A DNA stretch of 64,000 nt from Nilaparvata lugens (GCF_014356525.2 NC_052516.1:24448154-24512153); one strand, 5' to 3'. Positions 44,585-56,205 are shown, counted from the first letter of the stretch. The notes: generated by a model not told the origin, from the sequence alone. Made by a program: numbers and translations.

Positions 44585-45215
44585 AGTGTATGTGCATCTG
44601 TGTACACGATATCTCATCTCCCAATCAACAGAATCACTTGAAATTTGAAACTTAAGGTCCTTCCCCTATCAGAATCCTGCTAAAATGGCGAAAATGTTGT
44701 CAAAAACAGGGTTTTTCGCGATTTTCTCGAAAACGGCTCCAACGATTTTGATCAAATTCATACCTAAAATAGTCATTAATAAGCTCTATCAAGTGCCACA
44801 AGTCTCATATCTGTAAAAATTTCAGGAGCTCCGCCCCATCTATGCAAAGTTTGATTTTTGATTCTCAATTATCAGGCTTCAGATACAATTCAAACAAATA
44901 ATTTCGAGTGGAAAAGATTGAGCATGAGAATCTCTACAATGGTCGATAACATTTTCACCTAGAATTGAAAATGAGCTTTAAATTCGAAAAAATGTGATTA
45001 TTCAATTGCAAATTATTGTTGATTCTATCAAATCATTCACTATGAAGAGATAGCAGACTTCGTGTGTCTGCAGCGCTATTGTCCTGTCACCAGCTGGCTC
45101 AGATCTTAGAAAAGTAGACTCTTGAGATGTGCGGGAACACTAGCGTCAGGTGATATATTTTCATAACGGCGAGGAAAGTTGTGTGAGTGCGCTACACTAG
45201 ATTTTTTCTTTATTA
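44431..45215. mobile_element. Probable composite mobile element, half of a foldback unit at its right end
   Basis: 44431-44870 has a (TG)n run (44547-44582) and TTTTCTCGAAAACGGCTCC, typical of Helitron-like 5' regions. 44905-45205 matches one arm of the palindrome at 47700-48305 (GAGTGG-AAAGATTGAGCATG, CCTGTCACCAGCTGGCTC). A single arm implies deletion of the other or an ancestral non-palindromic form. Confidence 0.55.
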
Positions 45216-45239
45216 TTCGTGGAATAATATAGTCTCAGT

Positions 45240-46640
45240 ATCTGATTCGTCATCTCAGTTGTCCACTTCCTTTTTTTATGTGTTTCCCTTTCAAGTGACG
45301 CACACCAATCGCATTTCTCTTTTATTCTGTACTTCGTATTATTGATTCCTGATTCCTATTTCTTCTGTTTCTCCACGCATTTACCTATTCTAATCATGTT
45401 TCCTCTTTTTCCAACAACACACTTCTGTATCCCATCGTTATTCATTTCTTTAACTCGTTTCTCAAAACCATTACACTATTTTCCCCCTCATGTATCTCTT
45501 GTTTCCATTCTTCATCTGTCATTTGTACTGCTTTCAACCTCTTCCATTTATGCTTCGCTTCCCTCCAAGCTTCATATTTAAGTCTCTCTCTCTCGATTTA
45601 TTCTCATTGATTGATTATTTATATTTTGTGAAATTCGTTGAATAACTAGCATCATCGTCACTAAATGTAAATCAGTGTATAAGCCAGTAAATATTGTAAC
45701 ATACATTAATAAAGAAATCTAATCTAATCTAATCTAATCTCGCTTTCCACCCATACTCACCGTACATTTCCTTGCATTTCATCATCATCTTTCCTCTGTT
45801 ATACTCTCTCTTTCTTTCCAATATATACTCCACTTTCACTCTCTATACGTTTTCCCTTTCTTCCATATTTTATCACCATATTTTGTTCTCTCAATACCTT
45901 CAAAACTTTTCCACTTCTCTCCTTTCTTATATTGACTTCTTTCTCCTTCTACATATTCAATTCTCTTCCTCTCTCTCTTCCTTTCTATACCCACGCGTTT
46001 TCCTCTTCACTCCATCATCGTGTCCTTTCTCACCTTTTCCTCTCTTCTTTCTCATTCCCTCCTTCGTCTCACCCATTACACTTTCCCGAAAACTTTCTCT
46101 GTCAACAGAGCTCCCCTCTTTTTATGGCCTCATTCTTTTCTTGTCTCTTGGTCCCATAATTATTTCTTTCTTCTGTGGGTCATCACTCCTCCCCCTCATT
46201 CTTCTTCCTCCACATCGTCAGCTACAGTTTTTTCCTTTTCCTCCTTCTTCTCCTTCTCATCCTCCTCATCATCCTTCTCCTCCTTCTTCACCCTCTCCTA
46301 CTCTTCCTCCACCTTCTGCTCCTCATCTTCCTTCTCCTCATCCTTCTCAACTCCTTCTCGACCCAATATCCTCCTTCTCCTCCTCCTTCTAATCATCCTT
46401 CTTCTCCTCCTCCTCCGATTCACAACTTTTTTCTATCCCATCACTCCCTTGTCTACAACTCTAAGGAGCTATTCTTAAGAAGCTATCCGGCAGGAGTTAT
46501 CTCGAAGGGGCGGGTGGATATAAATTCTCTCAAACTTGTGTTCTCCTCCAACACTTATATCACTCCACCCTGTTCTCAACTTGTTTATTACTCTTGTTTC
46601 TTTCTTTTTCTTCTATCCTCTATCTTCCTCCAATTTTTCA
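45240..46640. repeat. Pyrimidine-rich (CT) tract
   Basis: The plus strand is C/T dominated, split near 45600-45741 by a retroelement tail and ending in a balanced patch at 46455-46530 (GCTATCCGGCAGGAGTTATC). Frames up to 206 codons are compositional. Confidence 0.75.
45645..45741 (+). repeat. Retroelement 3' tail ending in (AATCT)n
   Basis: ACATACATTAATAAAGAAATC ends in about five AATCT units. Short tandem repeats at a 3' end are typical of LINE or SINE tails. Confidence 0.6.
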
Positions 46641-46866
46641 ACTGATTCTCGTTCATGGAGATCGATCTGCTAACATTCATGGGATTTGCTGTATTCTATT
46701 CTAATCAATTTCAAATTTCAGATGTGGCAGGATTTATACCAAAGGAGCGAATGCTTTTTCTGAACAAATATTGATGAATATCATAATATAAAGCCAGTTC
46801 ATAAGCTCTGAAGTCACGAGAACTAACATTGAATTAAAACTCGTTTGGAGACATAATTATAAATCA

Positions 46867-47400
46867 CTAGCAGGTAACCCGTGCTTCGCAAGGGTCTTTC
46901 TTAAAACTTGACGTAATGAAATCAAGAAGAATTCAAAATAGGCCTATAAGAATCCTCGGTTGATTAAGAATTTATATGCTGCATTTCAAGTGAATCAGTA
47001 TGACCATCTTTCAATTAAAAAAAGAAGTTGGATTCAAAATGGCCGAAAAAATTTGTTTGTGACAAGTTCCAAAACTATGTTTTCCAAGTAGAAAGCAATA
47101 TAGAAACAGATGTTCCTTTTTTTAATTTCGACCATATGATTTGGTGATTTTTGAATGGAATCGGATGTACCATTAATGAAATTTAAACATTAATTATTCT
47201 GAAAAATCTAGAAGGAGAACTAAAATATGGGCTTCCAGGTGCACGAGATTGATATTTTTAGAATCTATGTGCAAAACTTGGAGATCAAAATCATTCCCGT
47301 TTTTCCGGTATGCAATCCACAAGTTGACATGCTTTGATGCGAACAAACGACCAAACGAACACACGAACAAACACAACCCTACTCTCTCTTATTATATAGA
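46867..47400 (-). mobile_element. Non-autonomous Helitron, minus strand, second family
   Basis: On the minus strand it begins TCTATATAATAAGAGAGAGT, has GTTCGTGTGTTCGTTTGG repeats and TCAACTTGTGGATTGCATAC, and ends GCGAAGCACGGG and TACCTGCTAG followed by T. The base before the 5' TC is G, not A, so the left flank is imperfect. A fragment of its 5' part is at 62427-62655. Confidence 0.7.
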
Positions 47401-47699
47401 CGAAGATACTCCTCATAATTAAAACGGGATGCTTCTATGTAATTTATGCATGTAACTCGTGAGCTAGCTCTATGCTCCTCGAGTACAACCGAAGCCTTTG
47501 TTATTCGATATATTATTCATTGAATATCAATAAACTTACAGGTCTCAGTACCCATTCAAATTCAATGAATTATAACACGAATCTACGATATACAATAGAT
47601 ATATTGATATTTCATATTCATTCAATACATCTTACATTGTCAGGTCTAACAATACCTGCAAACACTGATAATAATTAATAAAATAATAACACTCTCCTA
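47401..47699. other. Short spacer, no recognised feature
   Basis: AT-rich. Confidence 0.3.
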
Positions 47700-48305
47700 T
47701 AATAAAAATCTGGTGTGACGCACTCACACAACTTTCCTTGCCGTTATGAAAATTGATCACCTGACGCTAGTGTTCCCGCGCATCTCAAGTCAAAGATTTG
47801 AGCCAGCTGGTGACAGGGCAATAACGCTGGAGACACACGAGGTCTGCTGTCTCCATAGTGAATGATTCAATAGAATCAACAGTTGCCAACAGTTTGCAAT
47901 TGAATACGGTAATCACATTTTCTCGAATTTTGAGCTTATTTTCAATTTTAGGTGAAAATGTTATTGAACATTAATTTGAACAAAAAAATTCGAGTGGGAA
48001 AGATTGAGCATGAGAATCTCTACAATTAATGTTCAGTAACATTTTCGCCTAAAATTAAAAATAAGCTCGAAATTCTAGAAAATGTGATTATTCAATTGCA
48101 AACTGTTGGCAACTGTTGATTCTATTAAATGATTCACTATGAAGAGATAGCAGACCTCGTGTGTCTCCAGCGTTGTTGCCCTGTCACCAGCTGGCTCAAA
48201 TCTTTGAATAGTAGACTTGAGATGCGCGGGAACACTAGCGTCAGGTGATCAATTTTCATAACGACAAGGAAAGTTGTGTGAGTGCGCCACACCAGATTTT
48301 TTAGT
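47700..48305. mobile_element. Palindromic element with about 290-bp arms
   Basis: AAAAATCTGGTGTGACGCAC at the left pairs with GTGCGCCACACCAGATTTTT at the right. Pairing runs through CTGACGCTAGTGTTCCCGCG and CACATTTTCTCGAATTT to a centre near 48003. A single-arm relative is at 44905-45205. Confidence 0.88.
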
Positions 48306-48360
48306 TTTGCGAGTGAGTGAGTGAGTGAGTCAGTCAGTCAGTGAGTGAGTGCCATTCCGC

Positions 48361-48391
<31 letters not shown>

Positions 48392-48396
48392 ATAGA
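48306..48396 (-). repeat. Helitron 5' terminus attached to the palindrome
   Basis: On the minus strand TCTATTATATATATA... leads to AGCGGAATGGCACTCACTC and GACTGACTGACTCACTCAC, then GCAAAACTAAAA. This is the same 5' end as the Helitrons at 7780, 15618 and 23984, but its expected CTACCGG body is replaced by the palindrome. (TA)n spans 48367-48390. Confidence 0.7.
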
Positions 48397-48769
48397 TAAT
48401 ATACCCCGTCTGTAACCTGATTCTGTCCAAGAAAAACTTGAACCTCTTGCAAACAATAGCTAATTCCATTATAAAGTAGATGCATATTGCTTCCTCAGCA
48501 TAGAGTGAGTGCTAATTTCTCTGTGATACTCTAGAATAAACTGTGATCCTATTCCTACAAGTAGCTCATACTGCTTTTTTCTAGTAGTCTATGGTAAATG
48601 CTGCTGCCTCCCTCCATAAGTGAAGAAGCACTTGTCTTAGCTACTTGGGAGAGGTTTCAGGTTTGGCCATAAATACCCATGGAGCGGAGTAGCCTTCACT
48701 CTCATTGTGAAACTGCACTCGGCCAGCAGAAAACTGCTTGCTGTTGCATTATGGAGTAAACTGAGCAGG
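48397..48769. other. Spacer with a unique high-complexity island
   Basis: 48640-48760 (CTTTGGCC-free, balanced sequence with CTGCACTCGGCCAGCAG) sits directly next to a purine tract. No gene recognised. Confidence 0.3.
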
Positions 48770-49735
48770 TAGGCGGAGAAAGAGAGAAAAGAAGAAACGA
48801 AGAAGAAGTAAAAAAAGAGGAGAATAAGAAGAAGGAGAAAAAGAAAAAGAGAAAAATTTATTTGGAAAGAAGGTGGAAGTGGTGGAAGAGAAGAAGGGGG
48901 AGGAGGAGAAGGAGGAGAAGGAGATTTTGATGTTGATGAAGGGGAGGGGGAGTAAAAAGAGTGAAAGGAGGTGAAGAGGGAAGAGGAGGAGATAGATAGA
49001 TAGGCTGCCTTTATTTTAACCTGGAGGACGAAGTTAGGGCGCAGGAGGAGATAAAGAAGAAGGTGAAGAAGAAGAAAAAGTGGAAATCTCTTCAGAGAAG
49101 AAGGAGGGAATGAGTGGGGGGAGGAGGAGGACAACTGGAAGAGAAGAATAAGAAGTAGAAAGAGTAGAAGAAGAAGAGGAAGAAGGAGAAGAAGATGAAG
49201 AAAAAGAGAAAAATTTCTTTAGAGAAAAGGAGGATGTGGTAAAGGAGAAGACAAAGAGAAGGAGAAGATGGGGAGAGGAGAAGGAAAAGGAGTAGTAGAA
49301 GGAGGAGGGGATAAGGAAGAGAAGAACGAGGAGAAGAAGAAGAAGAAGAAGAAGAAGAAGAAGAAGAAGAAGAAGAAGAAGGAGAAGACGAAGAAGAAGA
49401 AGAACAGAAAGAAGAAAAAGAGTAGAATATCTTTAGAAATGAGGAAGAAGGGAGGAGGTGGTGGGGAAGATGGAAAAGGATGAGGAAGAGGTGGACGAGG
49501 ATGAGAAGGTGGAGGGGTAGACGGAGAAGAAGGTGAAGAAGAAGAAGAGGAAGAAAAAGAAGAAGGAGGTGAAGGCAGAAGAAGTAGGAGAAGAAGTAGA
49601 ATGAGCAGGATAAGGAGGAAAGAAAAAATGAAGAAGAATAAGGAGGAGCTGGATAAGGTATAAATTAAGAAGAAGATTGTGGAGAGAAAGAGGAAGACTG
49701 GGAAGAAGAAGAATAAGAGTGAATATTCTGAAAAA
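48770..49735. repeat. Purine-rich tract with (GAA)n
   Basis: The plus strand is nearly all A and G, with a pure (GAA)n run at 49333-49382. A retroelement tail (TAGATAGATAGGCTGCC, then GGAGGACGAAGTTAGGGCGC) is inserted at 48991-49043. Frames here are poly-Lys/Glu or poly-Phe/Ser/Leu artefacts. Confidence 0.85.
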
Positions 49736-50754
49736 TACAAGGTGATACTCTTGTAAAGCTGTTGCATAAAGTCTGATAACTCCGCCTTACCATTCGCCAG
49801 AGCACTTAGCGTAGGAAATTATGCCTTTTAGAATAATGATAACAGGTTATCAGATAAGAGAGAACTTCCAGTTGACTCCATTAAAGTGAGAAGAGGTTAC
49901 TTATTTGTTTTTCCCAGCCACTGAAAAGTACCTAATTATTGTGTAGCTCAAAACTTTCGTGACACTTTTCGTCTAAATTTTAACGGAAGAAATGATTGCA
50001 CGAGTTCTTGTTATAACCCAATAAGGGATAATTAATTGTATCAATGTAGAAATCTATTCTCATAGTGGTTTCTCTAGTGGTCTCTTTCCGATCATATTCA
50101 ATTGATTCGATAACACTTATTGAAAAAGCATCGAATTACCTGCCATGGGGTAAGAACTGACGTCAGAGTTTTCAAGATTCAATAAGATAGATACATTTGA
50201 AGGTTTTCATGCTCGAAAGTTGATATTTTGTTTTTCATGTTCCATTTATTTTTTGTATGGTTGGAGATTTGAATCATTTACGTAATTATATTTTGTCATA
50301 GCACTTATATTTTGCATGGCTTCATCTGTTGACTGAAGAATAGATAATTATCATTTGGAATGTGCTGCCCGCACGGAGAACTGTTTAAATTGCAATATGA
50401 TTTATTATTTTAGTTTAATTTTTTTTCTCTTGATTCTTTTTTGAAATTCTGTAGTTTCTTAAGATTTTGTATACTTTTAATGTAAGACTCTATATATTCG
50501 TTATTTCATTTTTTTCTATCTTTTGTTTGATCATATTCTATTGTGATTAAATATAGGAAGAAACGCCCCACACAGGATTACCTTTGGGGCTTCATTTAGA
50601 CTATGATGATAAACATGTATTGTGCATGCGTGGGTATTTGCTACACCAGTTATGTTATTTTATTTCAATTTGTTTGTACAATGTTTGTTTCTGGTCGAAT
50701 AAATTATTATTATTATTTTTTTTTTCTCATTTTATTCATTTATAATTTCTACAA
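49736..50754. other. No supported gene; probable retroelement tail at its end
   Basis: 50560-50715 (GAAACGCCCCACACAGGATT, ending AATAAATTATTATTATTA) looks like a LINE 3' end. The rest is AT-rich and unassigned. Confidence 0.4.
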
Positions 50755-50940
50755 AGTGGCACTGATTGGGAGAGAAAAACTAAGGATACTCCTTGTACCA
50801 TTTTTCTCCCAAATTTGGATAACATTTTGAAAGTCCGAAATAGGGTTATGGTTTCACTTTTCTAAAATTCAGTCCATTTTCACAAAAAAAAAACGAAAAC
50901 TAGGAATTTTAAATTTTTACGGTTGAAAACAGAATAAAAA
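50755..50940. repeat. Dispersed repeat, CTAAGGATACTCCTTGTACC family
   Basis: An inverted copy is at 59978-60187, where it is an insertion relative to the duplicate at 58912-59656. Weaker relatives are at 43505 and 43869. Confidence 0.7.
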
Positions 50941-51109
50941 ACAAAAATACACTCAAATCACCATTAATTGGAACATTTTTGCGTAATTTGACAAAATTTA
51001 GAGCCAGAAAAACAAAACTCACTATTCAATACATAAATTGTTTTTGAAAAATAAAGACAGTACAATAAATAATTATGGAACAAAGTTTATTGTGTTCTAA
51101 ATAGCATCT

Positions 51110-51675
51110 TCTGTCACTCAAGGCTGTTCAGTACACTTTTTTTTTTATTCAAATTGGATAATCTTTTTCCAAAAGTGGCAACTGAAATTTTTAAGCAGTC
51201 CAATATGCAAATTATGGGTTGTTGAAGTGCTAACTTTTCAGATCATAAACGGTTTCGACTATATTAACAGAAATTCTCTTGAAAATTCGAAAAATGTATC
51301 ATTCAAAACTAAAACATTTCATTCCTCATATCGTTCATGAATAAAAAAGTAACATTCTCTGTAAATTCGATAACTTGTTTCTTTTTGGCAAAAATCGCGG
51401 AAAAAGCATATTAGAACAAAGCCAATGATATACTGAATGTATTAAAAAAAAACTACAATGAAAAATTCGAAGCCGTTCAGGATCTGAGAAGAAAACGGAG
51501 TTAGCATTCAACAACCCATAACTCGCTTATAGGACCACTTAAAAATTTCAGATGCAACGCTCTCTCACTCTTATAATGATCTTAATATCTAATGATCTTA
51601 ATATATCTTATAATGATATTAAAAAAGATTATCCAATTAAAATAGAAAAAAGTGTACCAAACAGCCTTAACTCGA
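51110..51675. mobile_element. Imperfect inverted-repeat element
   Basis: AAGGCTGTTCAGTACACTTT at the left pairs with AAGTGTACCAAACAGCCTT at the right. Inner landmarks GAAATTTTTAAG and TTATGGGTTGTTGAA pair with their complements near 51540 and 51515. A local ATGATCTTAATAT repeat has expanded near 51585-51625, so the arms are unequal. Confidence 0.7.
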
Positions 51676-51939
51676 TAATACTTCACAATTTGTTCATCCA
51701 ATCTTGCATTTATCATTTCTCCTCTAATTTTCCCGTAATTTATTTACCCATTTATTGGATATAGCAAACAATACAATAGTCGGAGAAGAAAAAAAAACAG
51801 GTTAATGCCTAGAACTTCTTCAATTTCCTAATTTTGTATGAAATTGTCCAAATGTTATGCTCATCTCGTGAAAATTTATAGGGGAGCAAAAAAGTTTTAT
51901 TTTATCATTTGTCATAATATCCTACCCATATTAATGAAC

Positions 51940-52310
51940 CTGAATATACCTCCTCGAGCCACTCCCGTGTTTCGGATGGTCAAGTTGGGTTGTTGGTCCC
52001 GGCTACCTATAAACAATCGTCAGGCCTTTGCAGTAGGTGCGACCCAAAATCTCTGATACCAGACCTGAGCCAGCCAGTTTATCCCATATTATCATTATGA
52101 ATCTAGAGATGCGACATGGATCCCAGTTCAATATCAGATACCTTCTTATGGACCCTATCGAGAAACAACCGATAGTTCTTAGTCTGGGATCGGATGATTG
52201 TGAATGTTGCCAAGATCCCAAGTTGTTGGAAGACTGATACTCGAACCCAACTAACAAAGTTTCAACCTGCTCGAGCATGCAACGCACTGCGAATAATTCA
52301 AGCAACAATC
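51940..52310. repeat. Degenerate SINE-like repeat
   Basis: CCACTCCCGTGTTTCGGATGG and TTGGTCCCGGCTACCTATAA resemble the body of the SINE at 43569-43822. A- and B-boxes cannot be read here. A 115-codon minus-strand frame over it is not a recognisable protein. Confidence 0.4.
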
Positions 52311-52370
52311 TCTCTCTCTCTCTCTTTCTCTCTCTCACACACACACACAATCACTCTATCTCTCTCCAGA
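52309..52370. repeat. (CT)n and (CA)n microsatellite
   Basis: CTCTCTCTCTCTCTTTCTC followed by CACACACACACAATCAC and further CT. Confidence 0.85.
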
Positions 52371-52751
52371 AACTCAGAACACAACAACTCGAATTGCAGG
52401 TAGTGCAGCATATTATTTGAAATTTATATGGGAAGCACATATGTGTGATACGTCACTATTACACTCTATTCTGTTGTCACCTCTCTTCCTCTCTCACCGT
52501 TTATTCCTCTTGTTCATAGATTATCCTTCAACCTTTACCTTAGATTTTCATATTCCCTCAACCGATCATTCATTATTATTTCTCTATGATATATTGATAC
52601 TCCTCCTGTAAGCCCCGCACCTCATCAACCTCTCATTTTTTCTGACATTCCATATTCTATCTCAGAAAAAAATTTCATTTCCCATTGTCATACTGGAAAT
52701 TACATTGTTTTTTTTCTGTTTAGTTGGATGGAAAAGACTAAGAAATTGTCA

Positions 52752-52823
52752 AAAAACACTGATTTATTGATAACTAGAAAGACCGGTTTCGGTTATTACA
52801 CCATTGTCAATCTCTGATAAACT
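52752..52823. repeat. Second copy of the repeat at the left window edge
   Basis: TTTATTGATAACTAGAAAGA and CCGGTTTCGGTTATTACACC match 5-70. Confidence 0.6.
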
Positions 52824-52884
52824 GTTTAGGGCTACTTGTAATATGAATAGGAATACAAATCTCGGTACCTTTTTTTCAATTATT

Positions 52885-53130
52885 TGATCACAACATGTTT
52901 TGGACATTCATGCCATTTCCAAGTGATTTGAAATTAATGAATAAATACTGCTGGAAGATTCTTATTTCTGATCATATGTTAGCCTTGTTCATAAAATCAT
53001 AATAAGATGATTTTCATACTCATATTATAAATACACTAACATATGATCAAAAATAAGAATCTTCCAGCAGTACTTATCTATTTTAAATCACTTGAAAATG
53101 GCAAAAAAGTGCGAAACATGTCTTGATAAA
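52885..53130. mobile_element. Palindromic MITE, about 245 bp
   Basis: CACAACATGTTTTGGACATT and CTGCTGGAAGATTCTTATTT at the left pair with AAATAAGAATCTTCCAGCAG and GCGAAACATGTC (with mismatches) at the right. The centre is near 53010. A 68-codon frame (53092-53298) starting in the right arm is not supported as a gene. Confidence 0.75.
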
Positions 53131-53763
53131 CCAATTCAAAAAAGGGTTCTGAGATTTGTGTATGTATTCATGGGAATCAGAAAATTGTCAGAGGACTGCA
53201 GGTCATTGTATACGAAAGACTTGACGCTATCACAGCCAGGTGTTTATTTTTTGAGAAGCCTGATACTAATTTTTGTTGTTACAAATTTGAAAACTTGAAT
53301 GGACAGAAATGTAGGTTTGAACCTTCAACTTATCAGTTAGTATTCCATGGATAATTATGAGATCGTCTGTTCCATTCTCATCTGTTTGAGGGTTGAGTGT
53401 AAGAGAGGGCCGGCTGCGCCCTAACTCCGCCCTCCTAGGTAAAAATAAAATCAGCTATTCTATTCTATTCTGTTCATGTCACAATCATTCATCCTTTTTT
53501 TCATACCTGTGTCATCTCCGAAAATCTCTCCATAATTGAAACCAGGAATTAGAATTTAATTCCAGTAATATTCAAATGGAAGACGGACGGGCGATATTCT
53601 ATGCAATGTATTCAAATGTATTGTATTATGTATAAGTAATATGTTCATGAGGAATCACAAGTTGTCTATGAAGTGCTGGAAGAGCTACAGCTGTCTATGA
53701 ACATGAATGATTACATTATTTCTTAACCTATGTTATTTCTATTACTCCTGTTCTTATGTCCTC
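53131..53763. other. Spacer with a retroelement tail
   Basis: GCGCCCTAACTCCGCCCTCC with a (TATTC)n-like end at 53416-53475 belongs to the tail family also seen at 10567 and 48991. Nothing else recognised. Confidence 0.4.
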
Positions 53764-54304
53764 AGCTATAGGACGAGCTCCCAAAAAATTCCCTCATCTA
53801 TAGGACGAGCTCCCAAAACATTCCGTTATCTATAGGACGAGCTCCCAAAAAATTCCCTCACCTATAGGACGAGCTCCCAAAGAATTCCCTCATCTATAGG
53901 ACGAACTCCCAAAGAATTCCCTCATCTATAGGACGAGCTCCCAAAGAATTCCCTCATCTATAGGACGAGGTCCCAAAGAATCCCCTAATCTATAGGACGA
54001 GATCCCAGAGAATTCCCTCATGTATCGGACGAGCTCCCAAAGAATTCCCTAATCTATAGGACGAGCTCCCAAAGAATTCCTTCATCTATAGGACGAGCTC
54101 CCAAAGAATTCCCTCATCTATGGGACGAGCTCCAAAAGAATTCCCTCATCTATAGGACGAGTTCCCAAAGAATCACCTCATCTATAGGAAGAGGTCCCAA
54201 AGAATTCCCTAATCTATAGGACGAGATCCCAGAGAATTCTCTCATCTATAGGACGAGCTCCCAAAACATTCCCTCATCTATAGGACGAGCTCCCAAAAAA
54301 TTCC
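53764..54304. repeat. 32-bp minisatellite, about 17 units
   Basis: The unit contains GGACGAGCTCCCAAAGAAT and TCCCTCATCTAT, with scattered substitutions and some units one base longer or shorter. Units are adjacent with no spacers, so this is not a CRISPR-type array. Confidence 0.95.
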
Positions 54305-54655
54305 CGCGTAGATTCCAATCACCATCTCATTCATAAATTGATTTCATTGATTGGAACCATCATCAATCCAAAATAATATTTTGATTACTCTAAAATTGAA
54401 CCTAAACCTTTTCAAAAGTCCATTTCAATTAAAATTCCAAAATATGAATATTGAAGTGACAACAAGACCTCTTGAAATTCTGCACGCACAATTCAGGACT
54501 TCTTCAGGGGTCTTTGGACTTAATTCGGGGCTTAGCGGGGTTTAAGCCGACTTGGAGTATGCGGTTCCAGTTTTAAACCAAGTGAAGACGGAAGGCAAGC
54601 ATGCGGTTTAGGGTTGGGGTTTAGAACCCATCTGATCCGCGAGATGGTTTGAAGG
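54305..54655. other. No recognised feature
   Basis: Mixed sequence. A 64-codon frame at 54351-54545 is unsupported. Confidence 0.35.
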
Positions 54656-55090
54656 GTGGAAGGGTGAGAGAGATATATGGAGAAGGGTAAGAGAGAGTGA
54701 GGAGAAGGTTGATAGAGAATGAGATAGATGTATAGAGAGTATGATGGGTGGAAGGATGAGAGTGTGAGAAAGAGATTTGGAGAGATAATTATACTTGTTT
54801 GATGGGTGAAAGGATGAGAGAGCGAGAAAGATATATGGAGAAGGGTGAGAGTGAGTGAGATAGATGTGTAGGGATTTTGATGGGTGAAAGGATGAGAGTG
54901 AGTGAGAATGATATATGGAAAAGGGTGAGAGGGAGTGAGATAGATGTATAGAGAGTTTTATGGGTGAAAGGATGAGAGAGAGCGAGAAAGATATATGGAG
55001 AAGGATGAGAGAGTGTGAGATAGATGTATAGAGAGTGCGATGGGTGGGAGGATGAGAGAAAGTGAGAGAGAGATATGGTGAGAGATACTT
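54656..55090. repeat. GA-rich minisatellite
   Basis: GATAGATGTATAGAGAGT, GATGGGTGAAAGGATGAGAG and GATATATGGAGAAGGGTGAG recur about five times with a unit of about 84 bp. Confidence 0.8.
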
Positions 55091-55604
55091 GTGGAAAGGG
55101 AGGTATCAAGCCACTAATGGAAGGCAGATACATATTCATGGGGATAGAGAGAATATTAGGGTTGAAATTTGTTGCATTTTATGTTTTTGAAACACTTCCT
55201 TCTTATCTATACGGTTTTTGGTTTTTCTCCACGCAAGTTTCTCTCCTTTTTTATCATTGCACTCTCGCTTCTGTCGCACGCACACTCTCTCATGGAATCC
55301 TTTATTTGAACTGTTCAATTATGTCAATCTCTCCCTTCTGTTCATTCGTTGATTTATCCATAGACAATATATACAATTCAGGTCGAAACATATTATTCTC
55401 CACGATCTCATTCTCGAAATCTCTTCTCTCTCTTTTTATTCACTCTATCTTTCATACTCATCTTTTACCACCATATTTTTCACAAAGATTCTACACATTC
55501 ATCTTCCATTATCTGTTATCTTCATCTCTGCCTTCTCCTTTATCATTGCCTTTAACTCCTCCACATTTAACCAATCATCCTTCACAAACAATATTGTACA
55601 TAAT
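55091..55604. other. No supported gene
   Basis: Part of a 310-codon plus-strand frame (55075-56007) that runs from the GA array through this region into a mobile element. The frame has no single recognisable protein and is best seen as chance read-through. Confidence 0.4.
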
Positions 55605-56205
55605 TATTTTTCGCCACACTGCACAGAAAGCAGTTTTCCAGTCCCTACGTAGATCTGAAAGACCTTGTTTGCAGACGACGTCAGAAAAGGGTTTCTTTTC
55701 CGGTCTAGGCCAGAAAGTTGTCTCTCTTCAGCCGCTCATGGAAGTAGTTAATAAGTCATCCGCTAGATCGGGCGAGTGTCCACTTTCATCATCAGCTGAA
55801 GTCGCCATGATTTCAGTTCCAGTTTCGAATCAAACTAATTCACTTAGCAACCAGTTTTATCCAATTATTTATTGTTCATTAGTGCATTCCGAATTTTCAA
55901 AAATGCTTGAAGATGACTGTGGTATTCCAAGTGAAATTTTAAAAGAATCTGAGATCCTGACTGCAAATCTTCTACCACTAAAATCAAGAGATAGGTACGA
56001 TAGCTAAACGAGTATTCTTTATTTTATTTTGTCAGCAATACCTGTAGTTTGGCGAAAAATATCGTTCGCACCACGGGCAAAAATTTTTTTCCAGCTCTCA
56101 ATCTTTTCTAGCCCTCGGCCTACGGCCTCGGACTTGAAAACCGATTTCGAGCTGAAAAAATCTCATTTTCTGCTCTAGGTGCGAAATATACTATTGCATA
56201 TCTCA
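55605..56205 (+). mobile_element. Copy A of the TTTTCGCCACACTGCAC element, carrying a coding segment
   Basis: It begins TTTTTCGCCACACTGCACAG and ends CTCTAGGTGCGAAATATACT. An inner GGCGAAAAATATCGTTCGCA and the hairpin CTCGGCCTACGGCCTCGG sit near the right end. Copy B lies inverted at 57548-58152; together they form inverted arms of about 600 bp separated by 1.3 kb. Copy C (21267-21707) has the same ends but another middle. No transposase can be read in full. Confidence 0.75.
55880..56007 (+). pseudogene. Coding segment resembling a Crypton/ZMYM-type N-terminal region
   Basis: Reads HSEFSKMLEDDCGIPSEILK then ESEILTANLLPLKSRDRY and soon stops. The pattern of an acidic start, SEILKESE and NLLPxKSRxxY resembles, from memory, the beginning of tyrosine-recombinase-like (Crypton-derived) insect proteins. 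It is bounded by AG upstream and AGATAG|GTACGA downstream, so it could be an exon cut from a gene or the first exon of a lost autonomous element. Copy B (57764-57872, minus strand) encodes the same residues except K for E at the third position. Function and family are inference. Confidence 0.35.

Noticed and set aside
53764..54304. CRISPR-like regular array
   Set aside because: Units are adjacent without unique spacers, and the window is animal DNA.
55075..56007. A 310-codon plus-strand frame
   Set aside because: It joins a GA array, a pyrimidine-rich stretch and a mobile element. Only the last 40 residues recur elsewhere, and there they start differently.
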